Positions 7,461 through 19,993 of a stretch of 64,000 nt of DNA are shown here, piece by piece; within the stretch, counting starts at the first letter, position 1; every line of letters starts with the position of its first letter. Position numbers and translations under genes: made by a program. The stretch is from Pseudaminobacter soli (ex Zhang et al. 2022) (GTDB taxonomy: Bacteria; Pseudomonadota; Alphaproteobacteria; Rhizobiales; Rhizobiaceae). The notes under the pieces are model-generated. The model was not told where the DNA came from. It saw nothing but the letters and a program-made list of their open reading frames with translations, and made no database searches. The DNA is taken from contig NZ_JABVCF010000003.1 in the NCBI RefSeq assembly GCF_014595955.1, forward strand, positions 248,001-312,000. The letters run 5' to 3'.

Positions 7461-9197
7461 TCAACCGAGCCGCGAACGGCGTTCCGCCATGACATAGAGG
7501 GGCCGCCACAGCAGCTTGTTCGTGGCCGTGACAAGGATCGACATGACGATCACGCCGAGAGCGATGCGGGGATAGTCGCCCGCTTCGGTCATCTGAGCAA
7601 TGTATGCGCCAAGGCCGGACGCGCTGAGCTTGATCGGCCCCCAACTGACCGCCTCCGAGACGATGCTCGCATTCCAGGCGCCGCCCGCCGCGGTGATCGC
7701 GCCGGTCACGTAATAGGGGAAGATCCCGGGCAGCATCACGTCACGCCACCAGCGCCAGCGCCGGATGCGGAAGCTGGCGGCGGCCTCGCGCAGGTCGCTC
7801 GGAAAGGCGCTCGCACCGGCGATGACGTTGAAAAGTATGTACCACTGCGCACCGAGGATCATCAGCGGACTGAGCCAGATTCCCGGGGTCAGGTGGAACT
7901 CGATGATCGAATAGACTGCGATGGGGAAGAAGAGGTTTGCGGGGAATGCTGCAAGGAACTGGGCAATAGGCTGCACGCGCTCCGTGAGTACCGGATGCAG
8001 CCCGATACCTACGCCGACCGGCACCCAGATAGCCGAGGCTATGGCAATGAGGATTGCGACCCTGAGCAGCGTGAGGAAGCCGTTCGCCGCGGCTATCCTC
8101 ACGTCATGAAGCGATAGCGCCGAGCCGACAATGCCGATGATCCGGTAGACCATATAGCTGCCGAAGTAGAGCAGAAGGGCATACCAAACGACGTTGATCA
8201 GAGGGCCTGTGAACGAGACGCGTTTCCCGCCCTTGCGGCTCCAAGCGACTGAGAATCGCATTCGGACACCCTTGCGCATGACCGCCGCGATCGGCGCAAC
8301 GGCACGGTTGAGCAAAGGCGAGCGACGGAAGAGATCGAGGACCCAGCTCCGCGGCACCACCTGAGCCGCGGTCTGCTCGAAGCGGAACTTGTCGGCCCAG
8401 GCGACCATCGGCCGAAACAGCAGCTGATCGTAAAGCAGGATCGCGACCGCCATGGCCAGGATCGCCCAGCCCACCGCGGCGAGGTCCCGCTCCTCGATGG
8501 CGCGGGCGACGTAGGAGCCGACGCCGGGCAGCGCGATTTTTAGATCCCCGACGGATATCGCCTCTGCGGCAACGACGAAGAACCAGCCTCCCGACATCGA
8601 CATCATCATGTTCCAGACGAGGCCGGGCATCGCGAACGGCACTTCGAGCCGCCAGAATCGCTGCCACGCTGTCTCGCGGAAGCTGCGGCTGACCTCGTCG
8701 AGATCGGCCGGAACGGTCTTCAGCGACTGGTAGAAGCTGAAGGCCATGTTCCATGCCTGGCTGGTGAAGATGGCAAAGATGGCGGCAAGTTCCGGACCGA
8801 GGATGTTGCCCGGAAACAGCGAGACGAAGAAGAGGACCGTAAACGACAGATAGCCGAGGATCGGCACCGACTGGAGCACGTCCAGCACGGGGATAAGCAC
8901 CTTCTCGGCCCGCCTGCTCTTGGCGGCAAGGGTCGCATAGGTGAAGGTGAAGACGAGCGAGGCTACGAGCGCCGCCAGCATGCGCATGACGGTGCCGAGC
9001 GTGTAGAGCGGCAGCGCTGCCGGCGAAAGCGAGATCGGAACCTGCTGCGCCGGGACGAAAGGACCCACCATCTCCCGGGCGCCGAGACCGAGCAGGAGCA
9101 CGATGCCGAGCAGCAGCAGCATCGCCACTGCGTCGCGCCATCCGGGGATCCGCTGTTGCCAGACGCCCCCGCTCAGCACCTCGGCATGGTGCTCCAC
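7461..9197 (-). CDS. Fused double-permease ABC transporter protein (NitT/TauT type)
   Basis: At 578 residues this is about twice the usual size. It carries two consecutive binding-protein-dependent permease domains, roughly residues 60-265 and 350-570. Each contains a family-type loop: VSRSFRETAWQRFWRLEVPFAMPG in the first and REAAASFRIRRWRWWRDVMLPGIFP in the second. Each is followed by a GG(W/A) segment (GGWFFVVAAEAIS and GGAWNASIVSEAVS). The fusion supplies both transmembrane halves in one chain. It is co-transcribed with the ATPase just downstream. No solute-binding protein gene is adjacent. Confidence 0.9.
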   Translation of the reverse strand: MEHHAEVLSGGVWQQRIPGWRDAVAMLLLLGIVLLLGLGAREMVGPFVPAQQVPISLSPAALPLYTLGTVMRMLAALVASLVFTFTYATLAAKSRRAEKVLIPVLDVLQSVPILGYLSFTVLFFVSLFPGNILGPELAAIFAIFTSQAWNMAFSFYQSLKTVPADLDEVSRSFRETAWQRFWRLEVPFAMPGLVWNMMMSMSGGWFFVVAAEAISVGDLKIALPGVGSYVARAIEERDLAAVGWAILAMAVAILLYDQLLFRPMVAWADKFRFEQTAAQVVPRSWVLDLFRRSPLLNRAVAPIAAVMRKGVRMRFSVAWSRKGGKRVSFTGPLINVVWYALLLYFGSYMVYRIIGIVGSALSLHDVRIAAANGFLTLLRVAILIAIASAIWVPVGVGIGLHPVLTERVQPIAQFLAAFPANLFFPIAVYSIIEFHLTPGIWLSPLMILGAQWYILFNVIAGASAFPSDLREAAASFRIRRWRWWRDVMLPGIFPYYVTGAITAAGGAWNASIVSEAVSWGPIKLSASGLGAYIAQMTEAGDYPRIALGVIVMSILVTATNKLLWRPLYVMAERRSRLG

Positions 9198-9340
9198 GAC
9201 CTTTCTCCCGAGCAGTCGGAAACCACCCTCCAGCGGAGGGTCGGCTCCTGGCCATTGACGGTGGTCTAGAGAGCTGTCGGCTGGCTTGAGGAGTTGCAGC
9301 CGCTTTGCGGCCCTACCCCTCTCAAACGGGGAGTGTCAAA

Positions 9341-10900
<1,560 letters not shown>

Positions 10901-10945
10901 GGCGGGCGTTTAGAGAAAGTTGGGGTCGGGCGCAATGGGAAACGT

Positions 10946-11074
10946 GCCCCCTCACCCCGCCTCCGCAACGCTCGGCGGACCTCTCCCCGAGGGGAGAGGA
11001 GGTCGCCGATCTCGGCGCTGCCCTCTTCTCCCCCACGGGGAGAAGGTGGCCGCGAAGCGGCCGGATGAGGGGGC
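10946..11074. repeat. Rhizobial-type palindromic intergenic repeat
   Basis: A 129-bp element bounded by perfect 9-bp inverted ends (GCCCCCTCA/TGAGGGGGC). Inside are three hairpins with perfect arms: 10980-10999 (9-bp arms), 11025-11045 (9-bp arms) and 11048-11062 (6-bp arms, GGCCGC-GAA-GCGGCC). Sequence of this style (CTCTCCCC...GGGGAGA, then a GC-rich small hairpin and GGATGAGGG) is familiar from many Rhizobiales intergenic regions. No second copy was noticed in this window. It lies between guaA and the nucleosidase gene. Confidence 0.8.
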
Positions 11075-11114
11075 TGTTCCGATATGATGTTGCCCCTTCA
11101 GTAGGGCCTCATCA

Positions 11115-11753
11115 TCACCCCGACCTAGGTTGCAGTTCCCCACTCGCCAAGGCAGCAGCCATCTTGTCGACCGCATGCGCCAACTTCTCGTCGATCACGT
11201 GCAGGTATTCCGTCCAGTCGCCGACATGGCGCAGTTCGGCCTTGCCGTCGGAGATACCGCGCAGCGCCACCAGCGGAACCGACAGATGCTGGCAGGCTCG
11301 CAGCGCGGCGAAGGTCTCCATGTCCACCATGTCCTCGGGGATCGCATCGTAGGCGGCTCCGGAGATGATGTTGGCGCCGGTCGACAGGCTCGCCTCCCGA
11401 ATGCCTGGGATGCGCAGCGGCAGCGGCAGCGTGGCCGGCAAATCGAGGAGGGGTGTAACGCCTTTGGGAAATCCGAGCGGCGAAGCATCCATGTCGCGAT
11501 AGCTGACAGAGGAGGCTTGGTAGACTTCGGTCTGCTCGAGGCTGCGGCTACCGGCCGATCCGAGCGAGACGACGAGGTCCGGCTTGCGGCCGGCCGCCTC
11601 CAGGAGCGCAAGTTCGGCTCCGAGTCTCACTCCAGCTTCGACGGGGCCGACGCCCGTCATCAGGGGCCTGAACATGCGCCTGAGATGAGGGCCGTATTCC
11701 GGCTCCGCCGCCATCACGAACAGCACCTGATGTCCGGCGAGATCAGTCAGCAT
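11115..11753 (-). CDS. 5'-methylthioadenosine/S-adenosylhomocysteine nucleosidase family protein
   Basis: A 212-residue member of the purine-nucleoside phosphorylase/MTA-SAH nucleosidase family. Visible hallmarks are the TGVGPVEAG start of the ribose pocket, SLGSAGS, VDMETFAAL (catalytic-region glutamate, as in MtnN) and RGISDGK, carrying the aspartate that protonates N7. It would hydrolyse SAH or MTA to adenine and a thioribosyl product, feeding methyl-cycle recycling. It starts at an ATG preceded by GGAG. It is close to guaA on the same strand but separated from it by the palindromic repeat. Confidence 0.9.
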   Translation of the reverse strand: MLTDLAGHQVLFVMAAEPEYGPHLRRMFRPLMTGVGPVEAGVRLGAELALLEAAGRKPDLVVSLGSAGSRSLEQTEVYQASSVSYRDMDASPLGFPKGVTPLLDLPATLPLPLRIPGIREASLSTGANIISGAAYDAIPEDMVDMETFAALRACQHLSVPLVALRGISDGKAELRHVGDWTEYLHVIDEKLAHAVDKMAAALASGELQPRSG

Positions 11754-11822
11754 GCCTGCCTGCTCCGTTGCGCCAGTGAACTGGTCCGTATACCCGGGGA
11801 AAACGGCAATCCGTCAACCGGC

Positions 11823-12281
11823 TCAGCCCTCGATCCCCTCCCGCCCGGTGACCGCCATCATGGTGCCTGTCATCGTCGCGATCAGCCGGGCCTCTCCATT
11901 CGCCCCAAAAGCGTAGGCCTGCCCGTCCGCCACCACGATCGTCTTGCCCGGCTTGGTCACCGAGCCGCGGAAGAGGAAGCGTTCGCCCTTGCCCGGTGCG
12001 AGAAGGTTTACCTTAAACTCGATGGAGAGCACGCTTGCATTCTCCGGCATGAGCGAGAAGGCAGCATAGCCGCAGGCAGAATCCAGCGCCGCCGAGATGA
12101 TGCCGGCATGCAGGAAACCGTGCTGCTGGGTGAGCGCGGGCGAAAAACCCATCTCGATCTCGACGATACCCGGCGTGACGCGCGTGAGTTCGGCACCGAT
12201 GGTCTTCATCGCTTCCTGGCGCGCGAAGGAGGCGCGAACGCGCTCCTCGAAATCGGTGTTCGGAATGGCGACTGCCGGCAT
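11823..12281 (-). CDS. PaaI family hotdog-fold thioesterase
   Basis: A 152-residue hotdog-fold protein. The helix motif QQHGFLHAGIISAALDSACGYAA (residues ~46-68) matches the PaaI/YbgC-type acyl-CoA thioesterases, including the HG...HAG pattern and the aspartate. The ATG at 12281 is preferred over a longer start because it follows GGGAGGA at the right distance. The upstream sequence also contains a palindromic motif that belongs in a promoter, not in a gene. Its acyl-CoA substrate is unknown. Shared promoter motifs with the phasin gene hint at a link to polyhydroxybutyrate or acyl-CoA physiology. Confidence 0.9.
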   Translation of the reverse strand: MPAVAIPNTDFEERVRASFARQEAMKTIGAELTRVTPGIVEIEMGFSPALTQQHGFLHAGIISAALDSACGYAAFSLMPENASVLSIEFKVNLLAPGKGERFLFRGSVTKPGKTIVVADGQAYAFGANGEARLIATMTGTMMAVTGREGIEG

Positions 12282-12332
12282 GTGATCCTCCCAGCGGAGG
12301 TTATGGCAAAACCTGAGAAGATCAGCAATCAT

Positions 12333-12369
12333 TTTTGCTGCACTGCAACAAAAGATGATGCAATGCGCA
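12333..12369. promoter_or_regulatory. Tandem GYTGCANTGCAAC motif upstream of thioesterase gene
   Basis: The core GCTGCACTGCAAC is centred at 12343. Its flanks extend the palindrome to 21 bp (12333-12353) with 9 of 10 arm positions matching. A degenerate copy, GATGCAATGCGCA, is centred at 12363, exactly 20 bp away. The pair lies about 50-90 bp before the thioesterase start. The same core occurs before the phasin gene and in the glcD/DUF3422 intergenic region. Confidence 0.6.
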
Positions 12370-12378
12370 ATCGGATGA

Positions 12379-13671
12379 TTACCCTGCTGCGCGCTGCAGC
12401 GACGCGAAATAGAAGCCGTCCGTGCCGGTGCGCAGAGGCGTCAGCACGATGCCCCGGTCCAGCTGAATCCGCGCGACATCAGATTGCCCCGGATGGGCTG
12501 CCTCGAACAGCACGCCATGATCGACGGGCGAGAACTCCTGGTTGTTCTCAAGGAAGTTCGAGATCTGGTCCTGGTTCTCTTCGCGGAATACTGAGCAGGT
12601 GATGTAAACCAGCCGGCCACCCGGCTTCACAAAAGCCTTCGCGGCTTCGAGGATGTGGGCCTGCTCCGCCTTTCGCGCGTCGAGCTGCTTCTGCGTCAGA
12701 CGCCATTTCGCGTCGGGCCGGCGCCGCCAGGTGCCGCTTCCCGTGCAGGGCGCGTCGACCAGTACGAGGTCCATCCTTTCCCGAAGATCGCTTAACTGCT
12801 CCAGTCTCGAAAGAACCTGGATGTCACGGACGCCAGCACGGCGGATGCGGTCGAAGATGGGGGCGAGCCGAGGCTTTTCCGCATCATAGGCGAAGATCTG
12901 CCCCCTGTTTCCCATGTCTGCCGCAAGGGCCAGGGTCTTGCCGCCAGCGCCGGCGCAAAAATCCAGCACCTGCATGCCCGGCCGGGCACCGGCCAGATCG
13001 GCGGCAAGCTGCGAACCTTCGTCCTGGACCTCGAACCAGCCCTTCCGGAAAGCCGGCTCGGCCTGCACGTTGGGATGGCGACCGTTGCCGCGAATCGGCG
13101 GGATGCGAATGCCCTCAGGCGCCAGTGCCGTCGGCTGCGCGCCGGTCTCGCGGATTTCGGATAGAACGCGATCCCGATTCGAGAGCAGACCATTCACCCG
13201 CAGGTCGAGCGGCGGGCGTCCTGCTAGGGCGCGACCCTCCTCGGCCCAGTCTCCGTCGAAACTTGCTTCGAACAGCGGCACGCACCAGTCCGGCACGTCG
13301 GCGCGTATTTCTGAAGGAGCTTCCTCCAGCCGCCTCGAAGTCGCAGCCGTCACTTCCTCATCGCTCAGCGGCGGCGGAGCGAAGCGGTCGCCCTCGAGTT
13401 CGGCGTTAATAGCCTCCGGCGTCTCGCCCCACTCCAGGAGCAGCGCACCGAAGGCGAGTGCCCTTGGGCTGTCGCTGCCAAGCAGCCAGCCGGCCGAGCG
13501 TCTGCGCCGCAGCGCGTCATAGACGATGTTGCCGATCGCCGCCCGGTCGCCGGCGCCCGCGAAGCGATGCGAAAGGCCCCAGTCCTTCAACGCATCGGCT
13601 GCAGGGCGATGCCTTCGCTCGATGTCTTCGAGCACCTCGATGGCTGCCGCCAGCCTGCCGCCCAGTCGCAT
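12379..13671 (-). CDS. RsmB/NOP family 16S rRNA (cytosine-C5) methyltransferase
   Basis: A 430-residue protein with an N-terminal NusB-like RNA-binding region and a C-terminal Rossmann methyltransferase. SAM motif I reads VLDFCAGAGGKTLALAADM. The two cysteines of m5C methyltransferases are present in VDAPCTGSGTWRRRPD (motif IV, product release) and YITCSVFREEN (motif VI, nucleophile). It likely methylates a cytosine in 16S rRNA, as RsmB does. It starts at an ATG and is followed downstream by the thioesterase, nucleosidase and guaA genes on the same strand. Confidence 0.93.
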   Translation of the reverse strand: MRLGGRLAAAIEVLEDIERRHRPAADALKDWGLSHRFAGAGDRAAIGNIVYDALRRRRSAGWLLGSDSPRALAFGALLLEWGETPEAINAELEGDRFAPPPLSDEEVTAATSRRLEEAPSEIRADVPDWCVPLFEASFDGDWAEEGRALAGRPPLDLRVNGLLSNRDRVLSEIRETGAQPTALAPEGIRIPPIRGNGRHPNVQAEPAFRKGWFEVQDEGSQLAADLAGARPGMQVLDFCAGAGGKTLALAADMGNRGQIFAYDAEKPRLAPIFDRIRRAGVRDIQVLSRLEQLSDLRERMDLVLVDAPCTGSGTWRRRPDAKWRLTQKQLDARKAEQAHILEAAKAFVKPGGRLVYITCSVFREENQDQISNFLENNQEFSPVDHGVLFEAAHPGQSDVARIQLDRGIVLTPLRTGTDGFYFASLQRAAG

Positions 13672-13838
13672 GTCGGTAATCCCGTGTTCGGTTGACCCGT
13701 CGGCGTTCTGCTACAGGCGCGCCGCTCCCGCGGCAAGACCCGGCTGCACTAACGCTCCAAACCGCGACATTGATATGTGAGACTTGAATTCTACGGCTGA
13801 TCGACCCTATATTCCGGGCTGAAGTGGAGACGCTTTCC

Positions 13839-14108
13839 ATGATGACGTCGGGACAATTGAAGGCTGCACGCGCGCTGCTGGGCATCGACCAGTCGCAACT
13901 GGCCGAAATGGCCGGCGTGTCGCTCGCCACCATTCAGCGCATGGAGGCCAGCGAGGGCACCGTGCGCGGCGTTGTGGATACGCTGACGAAGGTCGTCGAC
14001 GCCCTGTCCGCCGCCGGGGTCGAGCTCATCGGCGAGCGCCAGAAGAGCGACGACGGCGGCCGCGGCGTGCGGCTCAAGTACCCCGCCTCACAAACATCAA
14101 CCCGATAG
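13839..14108 (+). CDS. Small XRE-type helix-turn-helix regulator
   Basis: An 89-residue protein with a clear Cro/CI helix-turn-helix (QLKAARALLGIDQSQLAEMAGVSLATIQRME, residues ~5-36) and a short C-terminal tail lacking a ligand domain. An ATG at 13839 with GGAG about 8 bp before it is preferred to an in-frame GTG at 13824. It precedes the SulP transporter by 52 bp on the same strand and may regulate it. This is inferred from position only. Confidence 0.87.
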   Translation: MMTSGQLKAARALLGIDQSQLAEMAGVSLATIQRMEASEGTVRGVVDTLTKVVDALSAAGVELIGERQKSDDGGRGVRLKYPASQTSTR

Positions 14109-14160
14109 ACGAACCGCCGACGCACGCGCCGACGATCCGCCTCTCCTACAGGATCGCATC

Positions 14161-15870
14161 ATGACCGCTCAGACCGCCGACCACGGAGGCCAGACCACCC
14201 CCAGTTTCGCCGACCTATACACACCGAAGCTGGTGACCGTTCTGAGAGAGGGCTACGGCTTCGAGCAGATGCGGCGCGACCTGATCGCCGGGCTGACGGT
14301 CGCCATTGTGGCGCTGCCGCTGTCCATGGCCATCGCCATCGCCTCTGGCGTGTCGCCCGATCGCGGGCTCTACACCGCCATCGTCGGCGGCTTCATCGTC
14401 TCCCTGCTCGGCGGCAGCCGCTTCCAGATCGGAGGCCCGGCCGGCGCCTTCATCGTGCTGGTGCTGGCGACGGTGCATGCCTACGGCGTCGATGGCCTGA
14501 TCCTCGCCACCATGCTCTCCGGCATCATGCTGGTGGCAGTCGGCTATCTGCGGCTCGGCACCTTCATCAAGTTCATCCCATACCCCGTCACCGTCGGCTT
14601 CACGGCGGGCATCGCGGTGATCATCTTCGCCAGCCAGTTCAGCGAACTCTTCGGCCTGTCGCTGCCGGACGGCGAGCCGGGCGAGTTCCTGCCTAAGCTG
14701 GTCGCGCTTCATGGCGCACTGCCGACGCTGAACCCAGCCACGATCGGCATTTCGCTGCTCACCATCGCGGTCATCATCGGCCTGAAGCGAACAAGGCCGC
14801 ACTGGCCGGGCATGCTGATCGCGGTGCTGGTGGCATCCGTGGTCGCGGCCGTGTTTGCCCTGCCCGTGGCGACGATCGGGACCAAGTTCGGAGGAATACC
14901 GCGCACCCTGCCGGCCCCTGCCCTGCCGGATTTGTCGCTCGAACGGATCATGGAGGTGATGCCGGCGGCCATTTCCTTCACCCTTCTCGGCGCGATCGAG
15001 TCGCTGCTATCGGCCGTCGTAGCGGACGGCATGACGGGGCGGCGCCATCGTTCCAACTGCGAACTGGTCGCGCAGGGCTTCGCCAATATCGGCTCGGCGC
15101 TGTTCGGTGGCATCTGCGTCACCGGCACCATAGCGCGCACGGCAACCAACGTCCGCTCCGGCGCGCACGGCCCGGTCGCCGGGATGGCGCACTCGGTCTT
15201 CCTGTTCCTGTTCATGCTGCTCGCCGCGCCGCTGGCAAGCTACATCCCGCTCGCTGCGCTCGCCGGCGTGCTGGCGGTGGTCGCCTTCAACATGGTCGAG
15301 CGCACCGCTTTTGCCGCCCTGCTGCGCTCCTCCTGGGGCGATGCGGCGGTGCTCCTCGTCACCTTCCTGCTGGTGGTCTTCCGCGATCTCACGGAAGGCA
15401 TCGTCGTGGGCTTCTCGCTCGGCGCGCTGCTCTTCATCCACCGAATGTCCGAGGCGGTGGAACTGGAAGCCCATCAGCCGCTCGCACCGGAAGACCAGCG
15501 CGACGAAGGACGCCCCTATGATTCCGGCTCGGCCAGCGATCCGGACGTCGTCGTCTATCGCCTCTCCGGGGCCTTCTTCTTCGGCGCCGCCTCGACGGTG
15601 GGCGCGACGCTCGACCGCATCGCCGACCAGCGCAAGAGTTTTGTCCTGGACTTTTCCGCAGTGCCTCTTCTCGATTCCACTGCTGCCAACGTCATCGAGC
15701 GTATCGCCCGCAAGGCCGAGCACGCCGGCATCCGCTTCTTCGTCACCGGGGCATCGCCAAATGTGCGGCGCATGCTTTTGACCCATGGCGTGCGCCCGCC
15801 GCACGTGGTGTACGCGGCGACGATTGCTGACGCCACGTACGTGTTGAGGCAGCCAGAGCCGGTTGCGTAA
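14161..15870 (+). CDS. SulP family inorganic anion transporter with STAS domain
   Basis: A 569-residue SLC26/SulP transporter. The N-terminal membrane domain (residues ~40-420) includes the family signature region PLSMAIAIASGVSPDRGLYTAIVGG and QIGGPAGAF. It is followed by a cytoplasmic STAS domain (about 460-565) ending in FVTGASPNVRRMLLTHGV. It likely imports sulfate, bicarbonate or a dicarboxylate by symport; the sequence alone does not settle which. Preceded by a small HTH gene. Confidence 0.95.
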   Translation: MTAQTADHGGQTTPSFADLYTPKLVTVLREGYGFEQMRRDLIAGLTVAIVALPLSMAIAIASGVSPDRGLYTAIVGGFIVSLLGGSRFQIGGPAGAFIVLVLATVHAYGVDGLILATMLSGIMLVAVGYLRLGTFIKFIPYPVTVGFTAGIAVIIFASQFSELFGLSLPDGEPGEFLPKLVALHGALPTLNPATIGISLLTIAVIIGLKRTRPHWPGMLIAVLVASVVAAVFALPVATIGTKFGGIPRTLPAPALPDLSLERIMEVMPAAISFTLLGAIESLLSAVVADGMTGRRHRSNCELVAQGFANIGSALFGGICVTGTIARTATNVRSGAHGPVAGMAHSVFLFLFMLLAAPLASYIPLAALAGVLAVVAFNMVERTAFAALLRSSWGDAAVLLVTFLLVVFRDLTEGIVVGFSLGALLFIHRMSEAVELEAHQPLAPEDQRDEGRPYDSGSASDPDVVVYRLSGAFFFGAASTVGATLDRIADQRKSFVLDFSAVPLLDSTAANVIERIARKAEHAGIRFFVTGASPNVRRMLLTHGVRPPHVVYAATIADATYVLRQPEPVA

Positions 15871-16034
15871 CCCATAAGCGAGAATCACCACGAGGCTGTT
15901 GTGGCAGTCCTGCCAAGGCAATAAGGTCGTTGCCGCTCGTCGAGTCTTCTCCGGGCACAATCTTCCCCGCAAAATTCGGGACTGCTGACCGCCATTTCCG
16001 CGGTCGCGCAGCCGATTCGACAAAGGACTGCTCC

Positions 16035-16568
16035 TTGCACACGCATTTCGTGACAATTTCCGGCTGTTCCGGTGGCGGAAAGTCGACCCTGCTCGCGGAG
16101 TTGCGCGCCCGCGGCCACTCCGTGGTCGAGGAGCCAGGCCGCCGCATCGTGCAGCAAGAACTGGCAACGGCCGGAAGCGCCCTGCCCTGGGTCGACGCGA
16201 CGGCCTTTGCGCGACTCGCGGTCAGGACCGCGCTTGCCGACCGGCGGGCGGCGGAGGCGCATCGAGGATGGGTGTTCTTCGACCGCGGACTGATCGACGC
16301 CGCTGCCGCCCTTGAGCATCTCACTGGAGAACCCGTGCTGCAGGAGTTGGGCACGCTCCACCGCTACCATCGGCGCGCATTCCTGGCGCCGCCATGGCCG
16401 GAAATCTACGTCGCCGATGCGGAGCGGCGGCACGGCTTCGAGGCCGGCGTGGAGGAGTACCAGCGTCTGGAGAAGGCTTTTCGTGCGCTGGACTATGATG
16501 CCGTGTTGCTGCCGAAGGCCCGCGCCTCCGAGCGCGCCGATTTTGTGCTGGCCAGCTTGCAGAGCTGA
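16035..16568 (+). CDS. AAA family predicted ATPase (AAA_28 type)
   Basis: About 177 residues from a TTG start. Walker A GCSGGGKST lies near the N-terminus and a Walker-B-like VFFDRGLIDAAAAL follows. The rest matches short AAA_28 nucleoside-kinase-like ATPases (EEPGRRIVQQ...EIYVADAERRHGFE). The TTG at 16035 is chosen because AAAGGA lies 7 bp upstream and the family usually begins just before the P-loop. A longer ATG start at 15930 would add 35 unrelated residues. Function unknown; such proteins are often annotated as ATP/GTP-binding proteins or kinases. Confidence 0.85.
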   Translation: MHTHFVTISGCSGGGKSTLLAELRARGHSVVEEPGRRIVQQELATAGSALPWVDATAFARLAVRTALADRRAAEAHRGWVFFDRGLIDAAAALEHLTGEPVLQELGTLHRYHRRAFLAPPWPEIYVADAERRHGFEAGVEEYQRLEKAFRALDYDAVLLPKARASERADFVLASLQS

Positions 16569-16649
16569 CGCCAACATCTCCCGACTTAAAGGGCCAGCCA
16601 GTTTACCCTTGCCGGCCAGCCGAGCCTCCTGGGTCAAGTGGCGAATCAG

Positions 16650-16677
16650 AAAGGCCGGGGACAACGCCCCGGCCTTT
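16650..16677. terminator. Bidirectional hairpin terminator
   Basis: Perfect 11-bp arms (AAAGGCCGGGG / CCCCGGCCTTT) with a 6-base loop, flanked by A- and T-runs. It lies between the convergent AAA ATPase and katG genes and can serve both. Confidence 0.8.
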
Positions 16678-16718
16678 CCCGTTCAGATGCGAAGCCTGCC
16701 CTCAGGCAGCAGAACTGC

Positions 16719-19049
<2,331 letters not shown>

Positions 19050-19087
19050 CTAATTTTCTTTACTGATTTTGCTGATAGCTTTTTCTT

Positions 19088-19993
19088 ATGATCACCCTCT
19101 CCACCCGGCAGATGCTCTATTTCGATGCGCTGGCAAGGACTCGCCACTTCGGACAGGCAGCCGAGTTGGTCGGCGTCACCCAGCCGGCGCTTTCTTCACA
19201 GATCGCCGAGATGGAGGCCCGGCTCGGCTGCCGCCTGTTCGAACGCGGCGGACGCTCCGTGCGTCTGACGGAGGAGGCGGTCGCGTTGCAGCCGCGGATC
19301 GAAGCGATCCTCAGCCAGATCCGAGAAGTCGAGGCGCTCGCCCGGCGTGGCCGGCTCCCCATGGAGGGCCGCTTCCGGCTCGGCATGATCCCCACCATAG
19401 CACCCTATCTGCTTCCGCAACTGCTGTCGGAACTGAAGGACCGTTTTCCGCAACTCCAGGTCGAGATGCGCGAGGCCATCACCGACACGCTGATCTCGGA
19501 AACGACGGCTGGGCGCCTCGACGGCTTCATTGCCGCGCTGCCGCTCGATCACTCAGCGCTGGAGACCGAGTTGCTCTTCCAGGACCGCTTCTTTTTGGCG
19601 GTGCCCGAGCACGACGCCGCATTCATCGACCCGCCGGTGGCGCCGGAAAGTCCGGCCCTGGAACGCCTGATGCTGCTCGAGGAAGGCCACTGCCTGCGCG
19701 ACCAGGCGTTAAAGCTCTGCAGCCATATCCGGCCGACCGCCATGGCCAATTACGGCGCCACCAGCCTGACAACGCTGTTGCAGATGGTTGGGCATGGCCT
19801 GGGCGTGACGCTCCTCCCCGAAATGGCGGCGGAGGCTAGCCGATCGATTCACGACCTCAAGATCGTGCCCTTCGCCGAGCCCGCGCCATCGCGGCAGATC
19901 GCGCTGGCCTGGCGCAGGAACGGCTCGCGTCAGGAAGAGTGCCGCGAGGTCGCAGGCATCATCCGCGAATTGAGTCCGACACTGTTTGAATGA
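19088..19993 (+). CDS. oxyR: OxyR-type hydrogen-peroxide-sensing LysR regulator
   Basis: A 301-residue LysR protein with an N-terminal winged HTH ([23 protein letters not shown]). The two redox cysteines of OxyR are present as C202 and C211 within [14 protein letters not shown], the spacing that forms the intramolecular disulfide on peroxide exposure. It is divergent from katG, its likely target. Its 3' end overlaps the convergent hisG by 35 bp. Confidence 0.93.
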   Translation: MITLSTRQMLYFDALARTRHFGQAAELVGVTQPALSSQIAEMEARLGCRLFERGGRSVRLTEEAVALQPRIEAILSQIREVEALARRGRLPMEGRFRLGMIPTIAPYLLPQLLSELKDRFPQLQVEMREAITDTLISETTAGRLDGFIAALPLDHSALETELLFQDRFFLAVPEHDAAFIDPPVAPESPALERLMLLEEGHCLRDQALKLCSHIRPTAMANYGATSLTTLLQMVGHGLGVTLLPEMAAEASRSIHDLKIVPFAEPAPSRQIALAWRRNGSRQEECREVAGIIRELSPTLFE

